Assembly (NCBI GenBank): GCA_963720945.1
Contig: CAVRHH010000033.1
Location: forward strand, 124,001 to 188,000
Reading direction: 5' to 3'
From: Bog-532 sp963720945
Lineage (GTDB): Bacteria; Actinomycetota; Actinomycetes; Streptosporangiales; Streptosporangiaceae
DNA: 64,000 nucleotides
The number at the start of each line of letters is the position of its first letter. The stretch's first letter is position 1. Positions 25,650-33,743 of this stretch are shown here, piece after piece. Below the pieces are notes generated by a model. The model did no database searches. It was not told the DNA's origin and saw nothing but the letters and a program-made list of their open reading frames with translations. Position numbers and translations under genes: made by a program.

Positions 25650-26868
25650 CCCTGAGCACGATCGCCGTCACGGTGCTCTGGATCGCTGTCCTCGCCCAGT
25701 TCCCCTCGCAGCGCCACGCCCCGATCAGGCACGCGGTCTGGCTCACGATGCTGCTCCTGGCGGCGATCGGCACCCTCGACCTCACCGCGGTCGGCGCCCG
25801 GCTGGACACCGCCGCCGGGCTGCCGAACGTCGCCGACCTCGCGCAGCACGTGCTGGGCATCGTCGCCGCCACCCTGGCCTGTTACTGCGCGGTGGCGATC
25901 GTCGCTAGCGAGCAGCAGCGGGCGCGCTGGTCGGCGGCCCGGGCCACGGCCGCCGCCGCGTTCACGGTTAGCTGCCTCACCGGCTTGTTCGCTGTCTCGC
26001 CCGCGCGCACCACACCCACGAACACGGCGCTGTACGCCGACTTCCCGATGCAGTACGCAGCCCACCCGGAAGTCCTGGCCTACTGGGCGATCTTCGCGGT
26101 CTACCTCGGCACCACCTTCGTCATCATCGCCCGGCTCGCCTGGCGCTACGGCCGGACCGCCGGCCGCTCGCCGCTCGGCGGCGGCCTGCGGCTGCTCGCC
26201 GCGGGCATGGTGGCCGGGCTCACCTACCTGGGTTACGGCACCGCCGTGGTCGTCGCGCACGCGGCCGGGGTGCAGGGGCCGTTCATCCGTACCGCCCCCG
26301 GCATCATCCAGGCCCTGTTCGGCGCGCTGATCGTGCTGGTGGCCGCGGGCGGGGTGCTGCCCGCGACACAGCACTGGCCGGTGGTCCGGCAGGTATGGCT
26401 CTACCGGTCGCTGCGTATGCTCTACCCGCTGTGGGCCGGCCTGTGCCAGGCGGTCCCCGGCATCGCACTGGATCCGGTTCGGGGGTGGGCCGACCGCATT
26501 GACCCCCGTGACCTGCGGATGCGGCTGTACCGGCGGGTCATCGAGATCCGCGACGGGTACATGGCGCTGAATCCCGTCGATGTGCCCGGCATCGAGCAGA
26601 CGGTACGGGCCGCGGCGGGCCGGCGCCGCTCTCGGCTACCGACGAGGCCATGGTCGCGGCGGCCACCCGCCTAGAGCTGGCCCGGCGGGCCGAACTGCGC
26701 GGGGAGGCGCGGCCCGGCAGCGGTGATCCGCGCGCGTACCGGGAGTTCGTGGCGGGCGCTGACCTGGATAGCGAGGTACGCTTGCTCCGCGTCGTGGCCG
26801 CGCACTGGCCGGTGATCTGCCTGGCGGCCGAGACCATCGAGCGCAGCTCCGGCCCGCCCCGCCGCTGA
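25646..26868 (+). pseudogene. MAB_1171c family membrane protein, one frameshift near the 3' end
   Basis: Multi-pass protein (about seven to eight helices: VLWIAVLAQF, VLGIVAATLACYCAVAIVA, AYWAIFAVYLGTTFVIIARL, GLRLLAAGMVAGLTYLGYG and others) followed by a cytoplasmic tail, LYRSLRMLYPLWAGLCQAVP ... MRLYRRVIEIRDGYMAL, which is diagnostic. The first frame runs into nonsense after ~26615. The family tail continues in the next frame: TDEAMVAAATRLELARRAEL ... DLDSEVRLLRVVAAHWPV to 26868. Joined, it is ~407 residues, the normal length. The slip lies in GCGGCGGGCCGGCG. Called a putative transporter in databases without evidence. Confidence 0.82.
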
Positions 26869-27024
26869 CGGGCACGGGTGGCCGGATCCAGAAAGACCCT
26901 GAAGAAGGGCACTACGTCACTTTCCGGGCGCTGCGCACGGCACGACAATGCGCAACGGGACCGCTGCCCGCACGGCCGCGGGCCACGGCAGAGCGGACCA
27001 GGGCAGAACGAACCACGGGAGCTG

Positions 27025-28296
27025 ATGATGACGTTTGATGTCGCGAACCTGTCGGCACTGGAAATTCTTGACTCGCGAGGACGGCCGACGCTGGCGGTGA
27101 CCGTCCAGCTCGGTGACGGTACGGCGGCCCGGGCCGGGGTGCCCTCTGGTGCCTCCACCGGATCACGTGAGGCGGTCGAGCGCCGCGACGGCGATAAGGC
27201 CCGTTACGAAGGCAAGGGGGTCCTCGGCGCGGCCGGCGCGGTGAACACCGAGATCGCCGATCTGCTGCGCGGGCGTTCGTGGTCGTCGCTGGCCGAGGCC
27301 GATCAGGCGATGATCGATCTGGATGGCACGGCGAACAAGAGCCGGCTCGGCGCCAACGCCACGGTCGGTGTCTCGATGGCGCTGGCGCGGGCGCTGGCCG
27401 TCTCCGGCGGGGTGCCGCTGTGGCGGTGGCTGGCCCCGGCGGGGGTGGCGCCGCGGATGCCGGTGCCGCATTTCAACGTGCTCAACGGCGGTGCGCACGC
27501 GGCGAACGCGCTGGATTTCCAGGAATTCATGGTGGCGCCGCTGGGGGCGCCGTCGATGGCCGAGGCGGTCCGGGCCGGCGCGGAGGTGTACGCCGCGCTG
27601 CGCCGCGAGCTGGTCAGCCGGAAGCTGTCGGTTGGCCTGGGCGATGAGGGCGGGTTCGCGCCCGAGGTCGACGACCCCGAAGAAGTGCTGCAGCTGCTGG
27701 TCCAGGCCATCAGCGACGCCGGGTACGCGGCCGGCCCCAGCGGCGTGTCGATCGCCCTGGACCTGGCCGCATCGGAATTCCGCCAGCCGGACGGCCGCTA
27801 CCGGGTCGCCGGTGACCTGGTGACCAGCGCCGGCTTGATCGAGCGGCTGGCCGGCATCGTGACGGGCTACCCGGTGCACTCCATCGAGGACGGGCTCGGT
27901 GAGGACGACGACGAGGGCTGGATCGCGCTGACGGCCCGCCTCGGCCACACGGTCGAGCTGGTCGGCGACGACAACTTCTGCACCAACCCCGCCATCATCA
28001 CCGCGGCCATCGGCCGCGGCATCGCCAACGCGGCGCTGATCAAGCTCAACCAGATCGGCACCGTCACCGAGACGCTGCAGGCCATGGCGATCTGCCGGGA
28101 GGCCGGTTACCGGCAGTTCGTCTCGCACCGCTCCGGCGAGACCGAGGACTCCTTCATCGCCGACCTCACCGTCGGCACCGGCTGCGGCCAGCTCAAGTCC
28201 GGGGCGCCCGCGCGCGGCGAGCGGACCGCCAAGTACAACCGGCTCATCGAAATCGCCGCCGCAGCTCCGGAGATCCCCTACGGCATGCCCGCCTGA
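27025..28296 (+). CDS. eno: Enolase (phosphopyruvate hydratase), probably a secondary copy
   Basis: 423 residues, standard length. Interconverts 2-phosphoglycerate and phosphoenolpyruvate. Visible: LEILDSRGRPT, GVPSGASTGSREA, SRLGANATVGVS, FNVLNGGAHAAN, LSVGLGDEGGFAPEV (catalytic Glu), IALDLAASEF (metal Asp), HSIEDGLGEDD (metal Glu), VGDDNFCTN (metal Asp), ALIKLNQIGT (catalytic Lys) and SHRSGETEDSFIADL. All key residues are present. Two ATGs (27025 and 27028) follow GGGAGCTG. It is not next to ftsB/ppx-type genes as the housekeeping copy often is, and GDDNFCTN differs from the usual GDDLFVTN, so a paralogue is likely. Confidence 0.94.
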   Translation: MMTFDVANLSALEILDSRGRPTLAVTVQLGDGTAARAGVPSGASTGSREAVERRDGDKARYEGKGVLGAAGAVNTEIADLLRGRSWSSLAEADQAMIDLDGTANKSRLGANATVGVSMALARALAVSGGVPLWRWLAPAGVAPRMPVPHFNVLNGGAHAANALDFQEFMVAPLGAPSMAEAVRAGAEVYAALRRELVSRKLSVGLGDEGGFAPEVDDPEEVLQLLVQAISDAGYAAGPSGVSIALDLAASEFRQPDGRYRVAGDLVTSAGLIERLAGIVTGYPVHSIEDGLGEDDDEGWIALTARLGHTVELVGDDNFCTNPAIITAAIGRGIANAALIKLNQIGTVTETLQAMAICREAGYRQFVSHRSGETEDSFIADLTVGTGCGQLKSGAPARGERTAKYNRLIEIAAAAPEIPYGMPA

Positions 28297-28320
28297 CCGG
28301 GTCACGCCGGCGTCAATGCG

Positions 28321-28354
28321 CCGCCGGGCTGGGCGGGCCCGCCCGGCCCGGCGG
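28321..28354. terminator. Long GC palindrome between eno and the GDT1 gene
   Basis: Two 17-base arms, 28321-28337 and 28338-28354, pair with no spacer and one T/G position that could wobble in RNA; the centre is GGGCGGGCCCGCCC. It lies between convergent genes and is a likely bidirectional terminator or cruciform. Confidence 0.7.
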
Positions 28355-28381
28355 CGACAGGGACGCCAGGCGACAGGGACG

Positions 28382-28432
28382 GCGGCCAGAAGAGGGCAGC
28401 GGCCAGAAGAGGGCGGCGGTCAGAAGAGGGCG
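28382..28432. repeat. 17-bp tandem repeat x3 over the stop codon of the GDT1 gene
   Basis: Units GCGGYCAGAAGAGGGCR start at 28382, 28399 and 28416. In the third, TCA (28420-28422) is the stop codon of the minus-strand gene; the other two have CCA there. Confidence 0.85.
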
Positions 28433-28998
28433 GCGATGGTGAGCCCGGCCAGGGCCAGCATGACCCCGGCGGCACCCCGGCTGAGCCACTTGACCGGGAT
28501 CACCTTCAGCAGGCCGCGGCCCCCGACGATGGCCAGGGTCGCCGCCACCCACAGGGCGGCGACCGCCCCGACGCCGACCGACAGCGGATCGTGGTACTTG
28601 GCGGCCAGGTTGGCGCTCAGGATCTGGGTGAGATCACCGAACTCGGCGGCGAAGACGACGGCGAAACTGGTGGCGGCGACCGGCAGGAAGGTCCGCCGCG
28701 CGCGGTGTTCGGCCACGTACTCGTCGCTGTCCACGCGCTTGTGACGCAGCAGAATGATCGCGCCCGCGACGAACAGCACGGCCACGACGATCTGCGTGGG
28801 CTTGTGCGGCAGCAGGGTCAGCAGCCCGCCCGCGGTCACGGCCAGCGCGACCTGCACGGTGAACGCCGCGGCGGCCCCGGCGAACACGTAACCGGGCCGG
28901 TACCGGCTGCCCAGGACGAGGCACGCAATAACCGTTTTGTCCGGCAGCTCAGCCGGCAGGATAATGAGGAACGACGTGATGATCGCGGCTAGGCTCAT
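28420..28998 (-). CDS. TMEM165/GDT1 family cation transporter (probable Mn2+ exporter)
   Basis: 192 residues, six helices in two homologous halves, each with the family's acidic signature: AELPDKTVIACL near residue 16 and AEFGDLTQIL near 118. GDT1/UPF0016 proteins exchange Mn2+ or Ca2+ for protons; several bacterial members are Mn exporters under yybP-ykoY riboswitch control, exactly as here. The intervening cytoplasmic loop is short (KRVDSDEYVAEHRARR). The gene is complete. Confidence 0.93.
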   Translation of the reverse strand: MSLAAIITSFLIILPAELPDKTVIACLVLGSRYRPGYVFAGAAAAFTVQVALAVTAGGLLTLLPHKPTQIVVAVLFVAGAIILLRHKRVDSDEYVAEHRARRTFLPVAATSFAVVFAAEFGDLTQILSANLAAKYHDPLSVGVGAVAALWVAATLAIVGGRGLLKVIPVKWLSRGAAGVMLALAGLTIAALF

Positions 28999-29077
28999 CC
29001 GCGACGCCCCTATCCGGTCGGGCCGACCGGGGGATCAGGCGGTCCTCCGGCACGGCAGCTGATCACTTCCTCGCTGC

Positions 29078-29180
29078 GGCCGAAGGTCTCACTCAGGCGT
29101 CACCGCCCCCGGGCACCGGGCCCGCGTACGGCGGGCCGAGATTGTCGGCGTCCCGGCGATGGAGCTACTCCCCTTCGCAC
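29078..29180 (-). ncRNA. yybP-ykoY manganese riboswitch
   Basis: On the minus strand the leader of the GDT1 gene reads GCGAAGGGGAGTAGC at the 5' side and TGAGTGAGACCTTCGGC at the 3' side, the two invariant blocks of the yybP-ykoY aptamer. P1 is CGAAGG (29172-29177) with CCTTCG (29081-29086). Between them GGGACGCCGACA and a GC-rich hairpin fit the remaining arms. It lies 80 nt before the start codon. This class binds Mn2+ and switches on efflux genes when Mn2+ is high. Confidence 0.93.
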
Positions 29181-29392
29181 GGTCATTGTACCCAGCGGCG
29201 GTCGGGAATAACTATCCCAGCCCGTCCGGCCGCGCGGGCACGATCATCTAAAGATCACCGGGGCTGAGCGCGGTCACGCCCTCGCACGGCCGTCGGAACG
29301 GGCGCCACCCGATATCCGCCCCGTTAGCATGAAGCGGAGAGCCCTCCGATCTTGGTCCGCCCTGCCGGACCGGACCGCCGGAAAGGAGCGGG

Positions 29393-29968
29393 ATGCCCGC
29401 TGACGGTGGCCGGCCGCTGCGCGCCGACGCGCAGCGGAACCGCGGGCGCCTGCTCGCCGTGGCCGTCCGCGCGTTCTCCGAGGAGGGACCGGACGTGACA
29501 CTCGAATCGATCGCCCGGGACGCGGGCGTGGGCATCGGCACGCTGTACCGCCACTTCCCCACCCGGGAGGCGCTGGTCGAGGCGGCGTACCGGAACGAGC
29601 TCGCCCGGCTGTGTGACGCGGCGGCAGACCTGCTCCGGGCGGTGCCACCGGACGAGGCGACCCGGACGTGGATGGACCGGTTCATCGACTACATGACCAC
29701 CAAACGCGGCATGGCGGATGCGCTGCGCGCGGTCATCGCGTCCGGCGGGGATCCGTTCGCGCAGACCCGGGGCCGGCTTCTCGGCGCGATCACCGCGCTG
29801 CTCGGCGCGGGCGCCGCCGCCGGGATCATCCGGGGCGACGTCGACCCGGGCGACGTCCTGGCCAGCCTGAGCGGTGTGTCGCTGGCCGCCGGCGAGCCCG
29901 CGCAACGTGACCAGGCGCGCCGGATGCTGGACCTGCTCATGGACGGGCTGCGCTACCAGCAAATTTGA
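29393..29968 (+). CDS. TetR family transcriptional regulator
   Basis: 191 residues. Helix-turn-helix at ~10-58: NRGRLLAVAVRAFSEEGPDV, LESIARDAGVGIGTLYRHFP, TREALVEAAYRNEL. The C-terminal domain (MDRFIDYMTTKRGMADALRA, AGIIRGDVDPGDVLASLSG) is of the common actinobacterial type found beside reductases and epimerases. GGAAAGGAG precedes the ATG. Divergent from the GDT1 leader. Its expected downstream target is lost: only gene fragments follow. Confidence 0.92.
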   Translation: MPADGGRPLRADAQRNRGRLLAVAVRAFSEEGPDVTLESIARDAGVGIGTLYRHFPTREALVEAAYRNELARLCDAAADLLRAVPPDEATRTWMDRFIDYMTTKRGMADALRAVIASGGDPFAQTRGRLLGAITALLGAGAAAGIIRGDVDPGDVLASLSGVSLAAGEPAQRDQARRMLDLLMDGLRYQQI

Positions 29969-30000
29969 TTACAATTAATTATTTAAATTAGCGAAACGTA
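29966..30000. other. AT-rich islet starting at the TetR stop codon
   Basis: Thirty-five bases of about 80% A+T, centred on AATTAATTATTTAAATTA, in a >70% GC background. Near-palindromic. It separates the TetR gene from the remnants that follow and may mark an old insertion or recombination edge. Confidence 0.5.
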
Positions 30001-30035
30001 ATCGTACCTGGTCACAGCGCCAGCCATCCGAACTT

Positions 30036-30300
30036 ATGATGCCTCCGAATTGGGGCCTAGAGGCGAGATCAAACGCGCGCCCAACGGCTCGGCCCGCGCT
30101 GGTCCTGGCCATCGTCCTCGCGCTGTTCATCTGGGTCGCGGGCGAGGACTTCGGCGGCATTCTCAGGGCACGCCACCGACCCGAACAGCGGCCCGCTGCT
30201 CATCCTGCTCGCCGCCGCCTACTGGCCGCCGCGCCGGGCGCCGGCGCCGGACCAGACGGCGGCGGGCGCGGCGATCTCAGTGGGCGCGGCGGGACGGTAA
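30036..30300 (+). pseudogene. C-terminal remnant of a membrane protein, frameshifted
   Basis: RPALVLAIVLALFIWVAGED plus FGGIL is one hydrophobic helix in one frame. After CTCAGGGCAC the frame changes and reads ATDPNSGPLLILLAAAYWPP, ending at TAA 30300. The two pieces together match the end of an uncharacterised actinobacterial integral membrane protein (helix, short 'GILTGQATDPNSGP' loop, last helix). Two bases appear to be missing at the joint, and everything upstream of the first helix is absent. Family identification is from memory. Confidence 0.5.
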
Positions 30301-30498
30301 CGGGAAGAAGCCGCTGGTCCGCCGCATGTACTCGGCGTATCCGGGCCGGTCCGCCATCCGCTGATCGGTCAGCTTCTGCCCGGTCCTGCGGACCGGCACG
30401 TACGTCATCAGCAGCGGCGCGGGCAGCGTCGCCAGCGAGATCCACCCGCCGGCGCTGATCAGGAACAGGCCCTCTGCGGTATCCCCCGCTCGATTCGG
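30277..30498 (-). pseudogene. C-terminal remnant of a DUF1295 (steroid-reductase-like) membrane protein
   Basis: In one frame the minus strand reads PNRAGDTAEGLFLISAG, LPAPLLMTYVPVRRTGQKLT and MADRPGYAEYMRRTSGFFPL to a TGA at 30277. This is the DUF1295 C-terminal pattern: PNYxGD, last helices, then 'RPGYAEYxRRTSxFxPLPP'. The ~180 N-terminal residues are missing; the fragment begins 32 bp after the RskA stop. It overlaps the plus-strand remnant by 24 bp at their ends. Confidence 0.75.
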
Positions 30499-30529
30499 AG
30501 CGGCCGGGAGGGCGGATGGCCCGGGTTGG

Positions 30530-31336
30530 TCAGGCCGGCAACGGCATCGTGAGAATCGGGGCGGTGGTGGGGGTCAGCGTGCCACCGGCCGGCTCGACGG
30601 TCACGCCCAGCTCGTACCCGCGGACCAGGCCGTCCGCGAGAACCGGGATGGTCTGCCCCTTCACGGGCTTGCTGAGCAGGCCGGACGGCTTGGCGACGGA
30701 CTTGCCCAGCAGCCACAGCTCGTAGACCTTGGACGGGGGCAGCGCGGGCAGCCCGGAGGTGAGCACGACCAGCTTCGCCTGAGACAGCGAGACGATCGCG
30801 GTGACGGCGCCGCCGCGGGAGGTATGGCTGGTCACGAGGCGGGCATCGGAGGCGGCCAGCACCGCCGTGATGTCGTGGTTGTGCGCCTCGGCGCTGGCCA
30901 GCTGGTTGCGGATGCTGCTGAGCTGGCTCTGCGCGTCACTGAGCTGATTGTGGGTGCCCGCGACGTCGATGCCCAGGACCACGGCTGCCGACAGGCTGAC
31001 CGCGGCGACGGCCGCCGAGATCCGCGGAATCCAGGCCCGGGGGGCCCGGCGCGCCTGGCGGGTGGCCGCCCGCCGCGCGGGGCGTTCGTCGGTGAGCGGT
31101 GGCATCTGGCGGGTGCGCTCCGCCAGGGACAGGACCCGTTCGCGCATCGCGGCCGGCGGCCGTTCCGCGGTGGCCAGCGCGAGCCGGGACGCGGTCTCGC
31201 GCAGCCCGCGGACCTCCGCCGGGCAGGATGGGCAGTGGTTCAGATGACGCTCGAACTCGCCGAGCTCCTCACCCTGCAGCGCGTCAAGCGCGTAGCTGCC
31301 GGTCAGGGTGTGCAGGTCGTGGCGCTGGAGCCTCAC
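30530..31336 (-). CDS. rskA: Anti-sigma-K factor RskA
   Basis: 268 residues. An N-terminal zinc-binding anti-sigma domain with FERHLNHCPSC (H-x3-C-x2-C) at ~31-38, a single membrane helix at ~103-125 (ISAAVAAVSLSAAVVLGI), an extracellular coiled stretch (HNQLSDAQSQLSSIRNQLAS) and the RskA C-terminal domain (LVVLTSGLPALPPSKVYELWL). Such proteins hold SigK at the membrane and release it after regulated proteolysis. It overlaps sigK by 4 nt, so the pair is translationally coupled. Confidence 0.94.
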   Translation of the reverse strand: MRLQRHDLHTLTGSYALDALQGEELGEFERHLNHCPSCPAEVRGLRETASRLALATAERPPAAMRERVLSLAERTRQMPPLTDERPARRAATRQARRAPRAWIPRISAAVAAVSLSAAVVLGIDVAGTHNQLSDAQSQLSSIRNQLASAEAHNHDITAVLAASDARLVTSHTSRGGAVTAIVSLSQAKLVVLTSGLPALPPSKVYELWLLGKSVAKPSGLLSKPVKGQTIPVLADGLVRGYELGVTVEPAGGTLTPTTAPILTMPLPA

Positions 31337-31932
31337 CAGCTCACCTCCATGCAGTCGCGCATCCGGATCAGGCCGTCCCTGATTCTTGTTTTCACGGTGC
31401 CGAGGGCGACCCCGAGCAGCTTCGCCACCTGCGGATAGCTGTAGCCGCCGTAGTAGGCGAGGCGGACCGACTCACGCTGAATCTCGGTGAGCCCGTCCAG
31501 GCAGCGCCGCACGCGCTGGCCCTCGAGGCTGGCTTCGACGATGTCGGCGACGTCGTCGGGACCGCTGACCGGATCCGGCGCGGCCTTCTGCTCCCGCTGG
31601 GTCGCAGAGGCCTCGGACCGGACCCGGTCAACCGCGCGGCGGTGGGCTATGGTCATCACCCACGAAACAGCGCCGCCCTTCCCGGCGTCGAACCTGGACG
31701 CCGTGCGCCACACCTCCAGCAGTACCTCCTGCGCGACCTCCTCCGACTGCGCCGGGTCCCGGAGCACCTTCCTGATGATGCCGAAGACCGGAGCGCTCAG
31801 CTCGTCGTAGACGGCCTCGAACGCGGCGTGATCGCCGCGCGCGACACGGGCCAGGAGACCCTCCAGGGACTGGTCCCTCCCCTCCTCGGGACCAGTCCCT
31901 GGGCGGGGCTGCCGCAAGCGGTGTGCATCCAT
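31333..31932 (-). CDS. sigK: RNA polymerase sigma factor SigK (ECF)
   Basis: 199 residues from ATG 31932. Region 2: AFEAVYDELSAPVFGIIRKV ... SEEVAQEVLLEVWRTASRFD; region 4: LDGLTEIQRESVRLAYYGGY ... VAKLLGVALGTVKTRIRDGL. The coupled RskA gene identifies the SigK group. A longer in-frame start at 32073 would run through the divergent promoter region, so it was rejected. A SigK-like promoter lies immediately upstream, implying autoregulation. Confidence 0.93.
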   Translation of the reverse strand: MDAHRLRQPRPGTGPEEGRDQSLEGLLARVARGDHAAFEAVYDELSAPVFGIIRKVLRDPAQSEEVAQEVLLEVWRTASRFDAGKGGAVSWVMTIAHRRAVDRVRSEASATQREQKAAPDPVSGPDDVADIVEASLEGQRVRRCLDGLTEIQRESVRLAYYGGYSYPQVAKLLGVALGTVKTRIRDGLIRMRDCMEVSW

Positions 31933-31939
31933 GACCCCT

Positions 31940-31966
31940 ATTCGAAGCGGATTGGCGATCGGATGG
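31940..31966 (-). promoter_or_regulatory. SigK-type promoter for sigK-rskA
   Basis: On the minus strand CCATCC (31966-31961), a 15-bp spacer and TCGAAT (31945-31940), then 7 nt to the sigK ATG. It is close to the SigK consensus reported for M. tuberculosis (about CCATCC-N16-CCGAAT, from memory). The spacing implies a leaderless transcript. Confidence 0.65.
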
Positions 31967-31980
31967 GTCAGAAAAACACG

Positions 31981-32008
31981 CCAATCTGCTCCCGTCTTGG
32001 TTCCGAAT
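31981..32008 (+). promoter_or_regulatory. SigK-type promoter for the sulfite-oxidase-like gene
   Basis: CCAATC (31981-31986), a 16-bp spacer and CCGAAT (32003-32008), then 7 nt to the GTG start at 32016: the same layout as the opposite-facing sigK promoter. The -10 is a perfect match to the remembered SigK consensus; the -35 matches 4 of 6. Confidence 0.62.
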
Positions 32009-32015
32009 CTGCATC

Positions 32016-33683
32016 GTGATGACGAGGCGGAGCACATCGAGCACGCGGCGCCGGCCGGCGAATGCGGGCACACGCGGCCCGGGCCCGCGGCCCGAGCGGC
32101 CCGGCCGGCTGCGCTTGATGCTGTCCGGCGGCATATCCGGCCTGCTCGCGGGGGCTGTCGCGCTGGGTGTGGCCGAGCTGATCGCCGGGCTGACCGGCCC
32201 GGCCGGCAGTCCCGTGGTGGCGGTCGGGGGCGCGGCCATCGACATGACGCCGATCCCCGTCAAAGACTTCGCGATCGCCCATTTCGGCCCGCACGACAAG
32301 ACCGCGCTCACCTCCGGCATCCTCGTCCTGCTGGCCGTCTTCGCGGCCGTGATCGGGGTGCTCGCCGTGCGCTGGCTGGCGGCCGGCCTGGCCGGGCTCG
32401 TCGTCTTCGGCGCGCTCGGCGTCAGCGCGGCGCTGACCCGGCCCACCGCCGGGGCGGCCGACGTGCTGCCCACCCTGGCCGGCGTGGCCGCCGCCGCGGC
32501 CGCGCTGGTCATCCTGGTCCGCGCGGCGCGGGGCACGGGCGGCCCGGCCGCAGACACCGGCGTGGCCCGGGGCACGCCGGGCGGCCCGCCGGCCCGGGCA
32601 GGCCGGCTGGGCACGGCTGCGGGCCGGCGGCGTTTCCTGGTGGCCAGCGCGGGGGCCGCCGTAGCCGCCGCGGCGGGCGGCGGGATCGGCGACCTCCTGC
32701 TGCGCCGGTTCAACGTCACCGCATCCAGGGCACAGGTGCGGCTGCCCGCCGCGGCCACGACCGCCCCGCTGGTCTCATCCGGCACCGAGCTGCAGGTCAG
32801 CGGGCTCAGCTCGTTCTACACGCCGAACGCCAGCTTCTACCGGGTGGACACCGACCTGGTGCTGCCGCAGGTGTCGCCGGATCAGTGGACCCTGCAGATC
32901 GGCGGCATGGTGGACCGCCCCGTCGAGCTCACCTTCGCCGACCTGCTCCGGCTGCCGCTCACCGAGGCCGACATCACGCTAGTCTGCGTATCCAACGAGG
33001 TCGGCGGGCCGTACGCGGGCAACGCGCGCTGGCTCGGCGCCAGCCTCCCGGCCCTGCTCCGCCGGGCCGGGATCAAGCGGGGCGCCGATCAGGTGCTCAG
33101 CACCTCGGTGGACGGCATGACGATCTCCACGCCGGTGCCCGCCATCATGGACGGCCGCAACGCGCTGCTGGCGGTCGGCATGAACGGGCAGCCATTGCCG
33201 GTCGCGCACGGGTTCCCCGCGCGGATGGTCGTGCCGGGCCTGTACGGCTACACCTCGGCCACCAAGTGGGTCACCAAGCTCGAGGTGACCACGTTCGCGG
33301 CGCAGCGCGCCTACTGGACGCAGCGCGGGTACGCCGCCGTGGCACCGATCAGGACCGAATCCCGGATCGACGTGCCGAAGCCGCTCGCCCAGGTCAAGGC
33401 GGGACGGGTGGCGGTGGCCGGGGTGGCCTGGGCCCCGCACCGCGGCATCAAGGCGGTGCAGGTGAGCGTGAACGGCGGCCGGTGGCAGGCCGCCCGGCTG
33501 GCCAGCGCCGACGGCATCGACACCTGGCGGCAGTGGGTGTGGCCCTGGGACGCCACTCCGGGGCTGCACCAGCTCCAGGTGCGCGCGACCGACGGCACCG
33601 GCGCGACGCAGGCCACGCGACGGACCGGCGTGTTCCCCAGCGGTGCCACCGGCCAGGACTCAGTGGTGGTGACCGTGACCTGA
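32016..33683 (+). CDS. Membrane-bound molybdopterin oxidoreductase (sulfite-oxidase fold)
   Basis: 555 residues. Four N-terminal helices (~30-165), a twin-arginine-like segment GRRRFLVASAGAAVAAAAGG, then the molybdopterin domain: FYRVDTDLVLPQVSPDQWTL, the cofactor-ligand Cys in ITLVCVSNEVGG, NARWLGASLPALL and MVVPGLYGYTSATKWVTKLE; a Mo-co dimerisation beta-sandwich ends it (VSVNGGRWQAARL). The membrane anchor places the active site outside. It shares a SigK-like promoter pattern with the sigma operon. Electron donor and substrate unknown. GTG 32016 or ATG 32019 is the start. Confidence 0.92.
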   Translation: MMTRRSTSSTRRRPANAGTRGPGPRPERPGRLRLMLSGGISGLLAGAVALGVAELIAGLTGPAGSPVVAVGGAAIDMTPIPVKDFAIAHFGPHDKTALTSGILVLLAVFAAVIGVLAVRWLAAGLAGLVVFGALGVSAALTRPTAGAADVLPTLAGVAAAAAALVILVRAARGTGGPAADTGVARGTPGGPPARAGRLGTAAGRRRFLVASAGAAVAAAAGGGIGDLLLRRFNVTASRAQVRLPAAATTAPLVSSGTELQVSGLSSFYTPNASFYRVDTDLVLPQVSPDQWTLQIGGMVDRPVELTFADLLRLPLTEADITLVCVSNEVGGPYAGNARWLGASLPALLRRAGIKRGADQVLSTSVDGMTISTPVPAIMDGRNALLAVGMNGQPLPVAHGFPARMVVPGLYGYTSATKWVTKLEVTTFAAQRAYWTQRGYAAVAPIRTESRIDVPKPLAQVKAGRVAVAGVAWAPHRGIKAVQVSVNGGRWQAARLASADGIDTWRQWVWPWDATPGLHQLQVRATDGTGATQATRRTGVFPSGATGQDSVVVTVT

Positions 33684-33697
33684 TATCCGCCGGGCCC

Positions 33698-33724
33698 GCA
33701 TCCAGCACATCACGTAAACCGAAA
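33698..33724 (+). promoter_or_regulatory. Possible SigK-type promoter for the fasciclin gene
   Basis: GCATCC (33698-33703), a 15-bp spacer and CCGAAA (33719-33724) lie 20 bp before the GTG. Each box differs from the two SigK-like promoters at 31.9-32.0 kb by one or two bases, so a separate SigK promoter is plausible but weaker. Confidence 0.4.
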
Positions 33725-33743
33725 CACCGTTCAGGGAGACATT

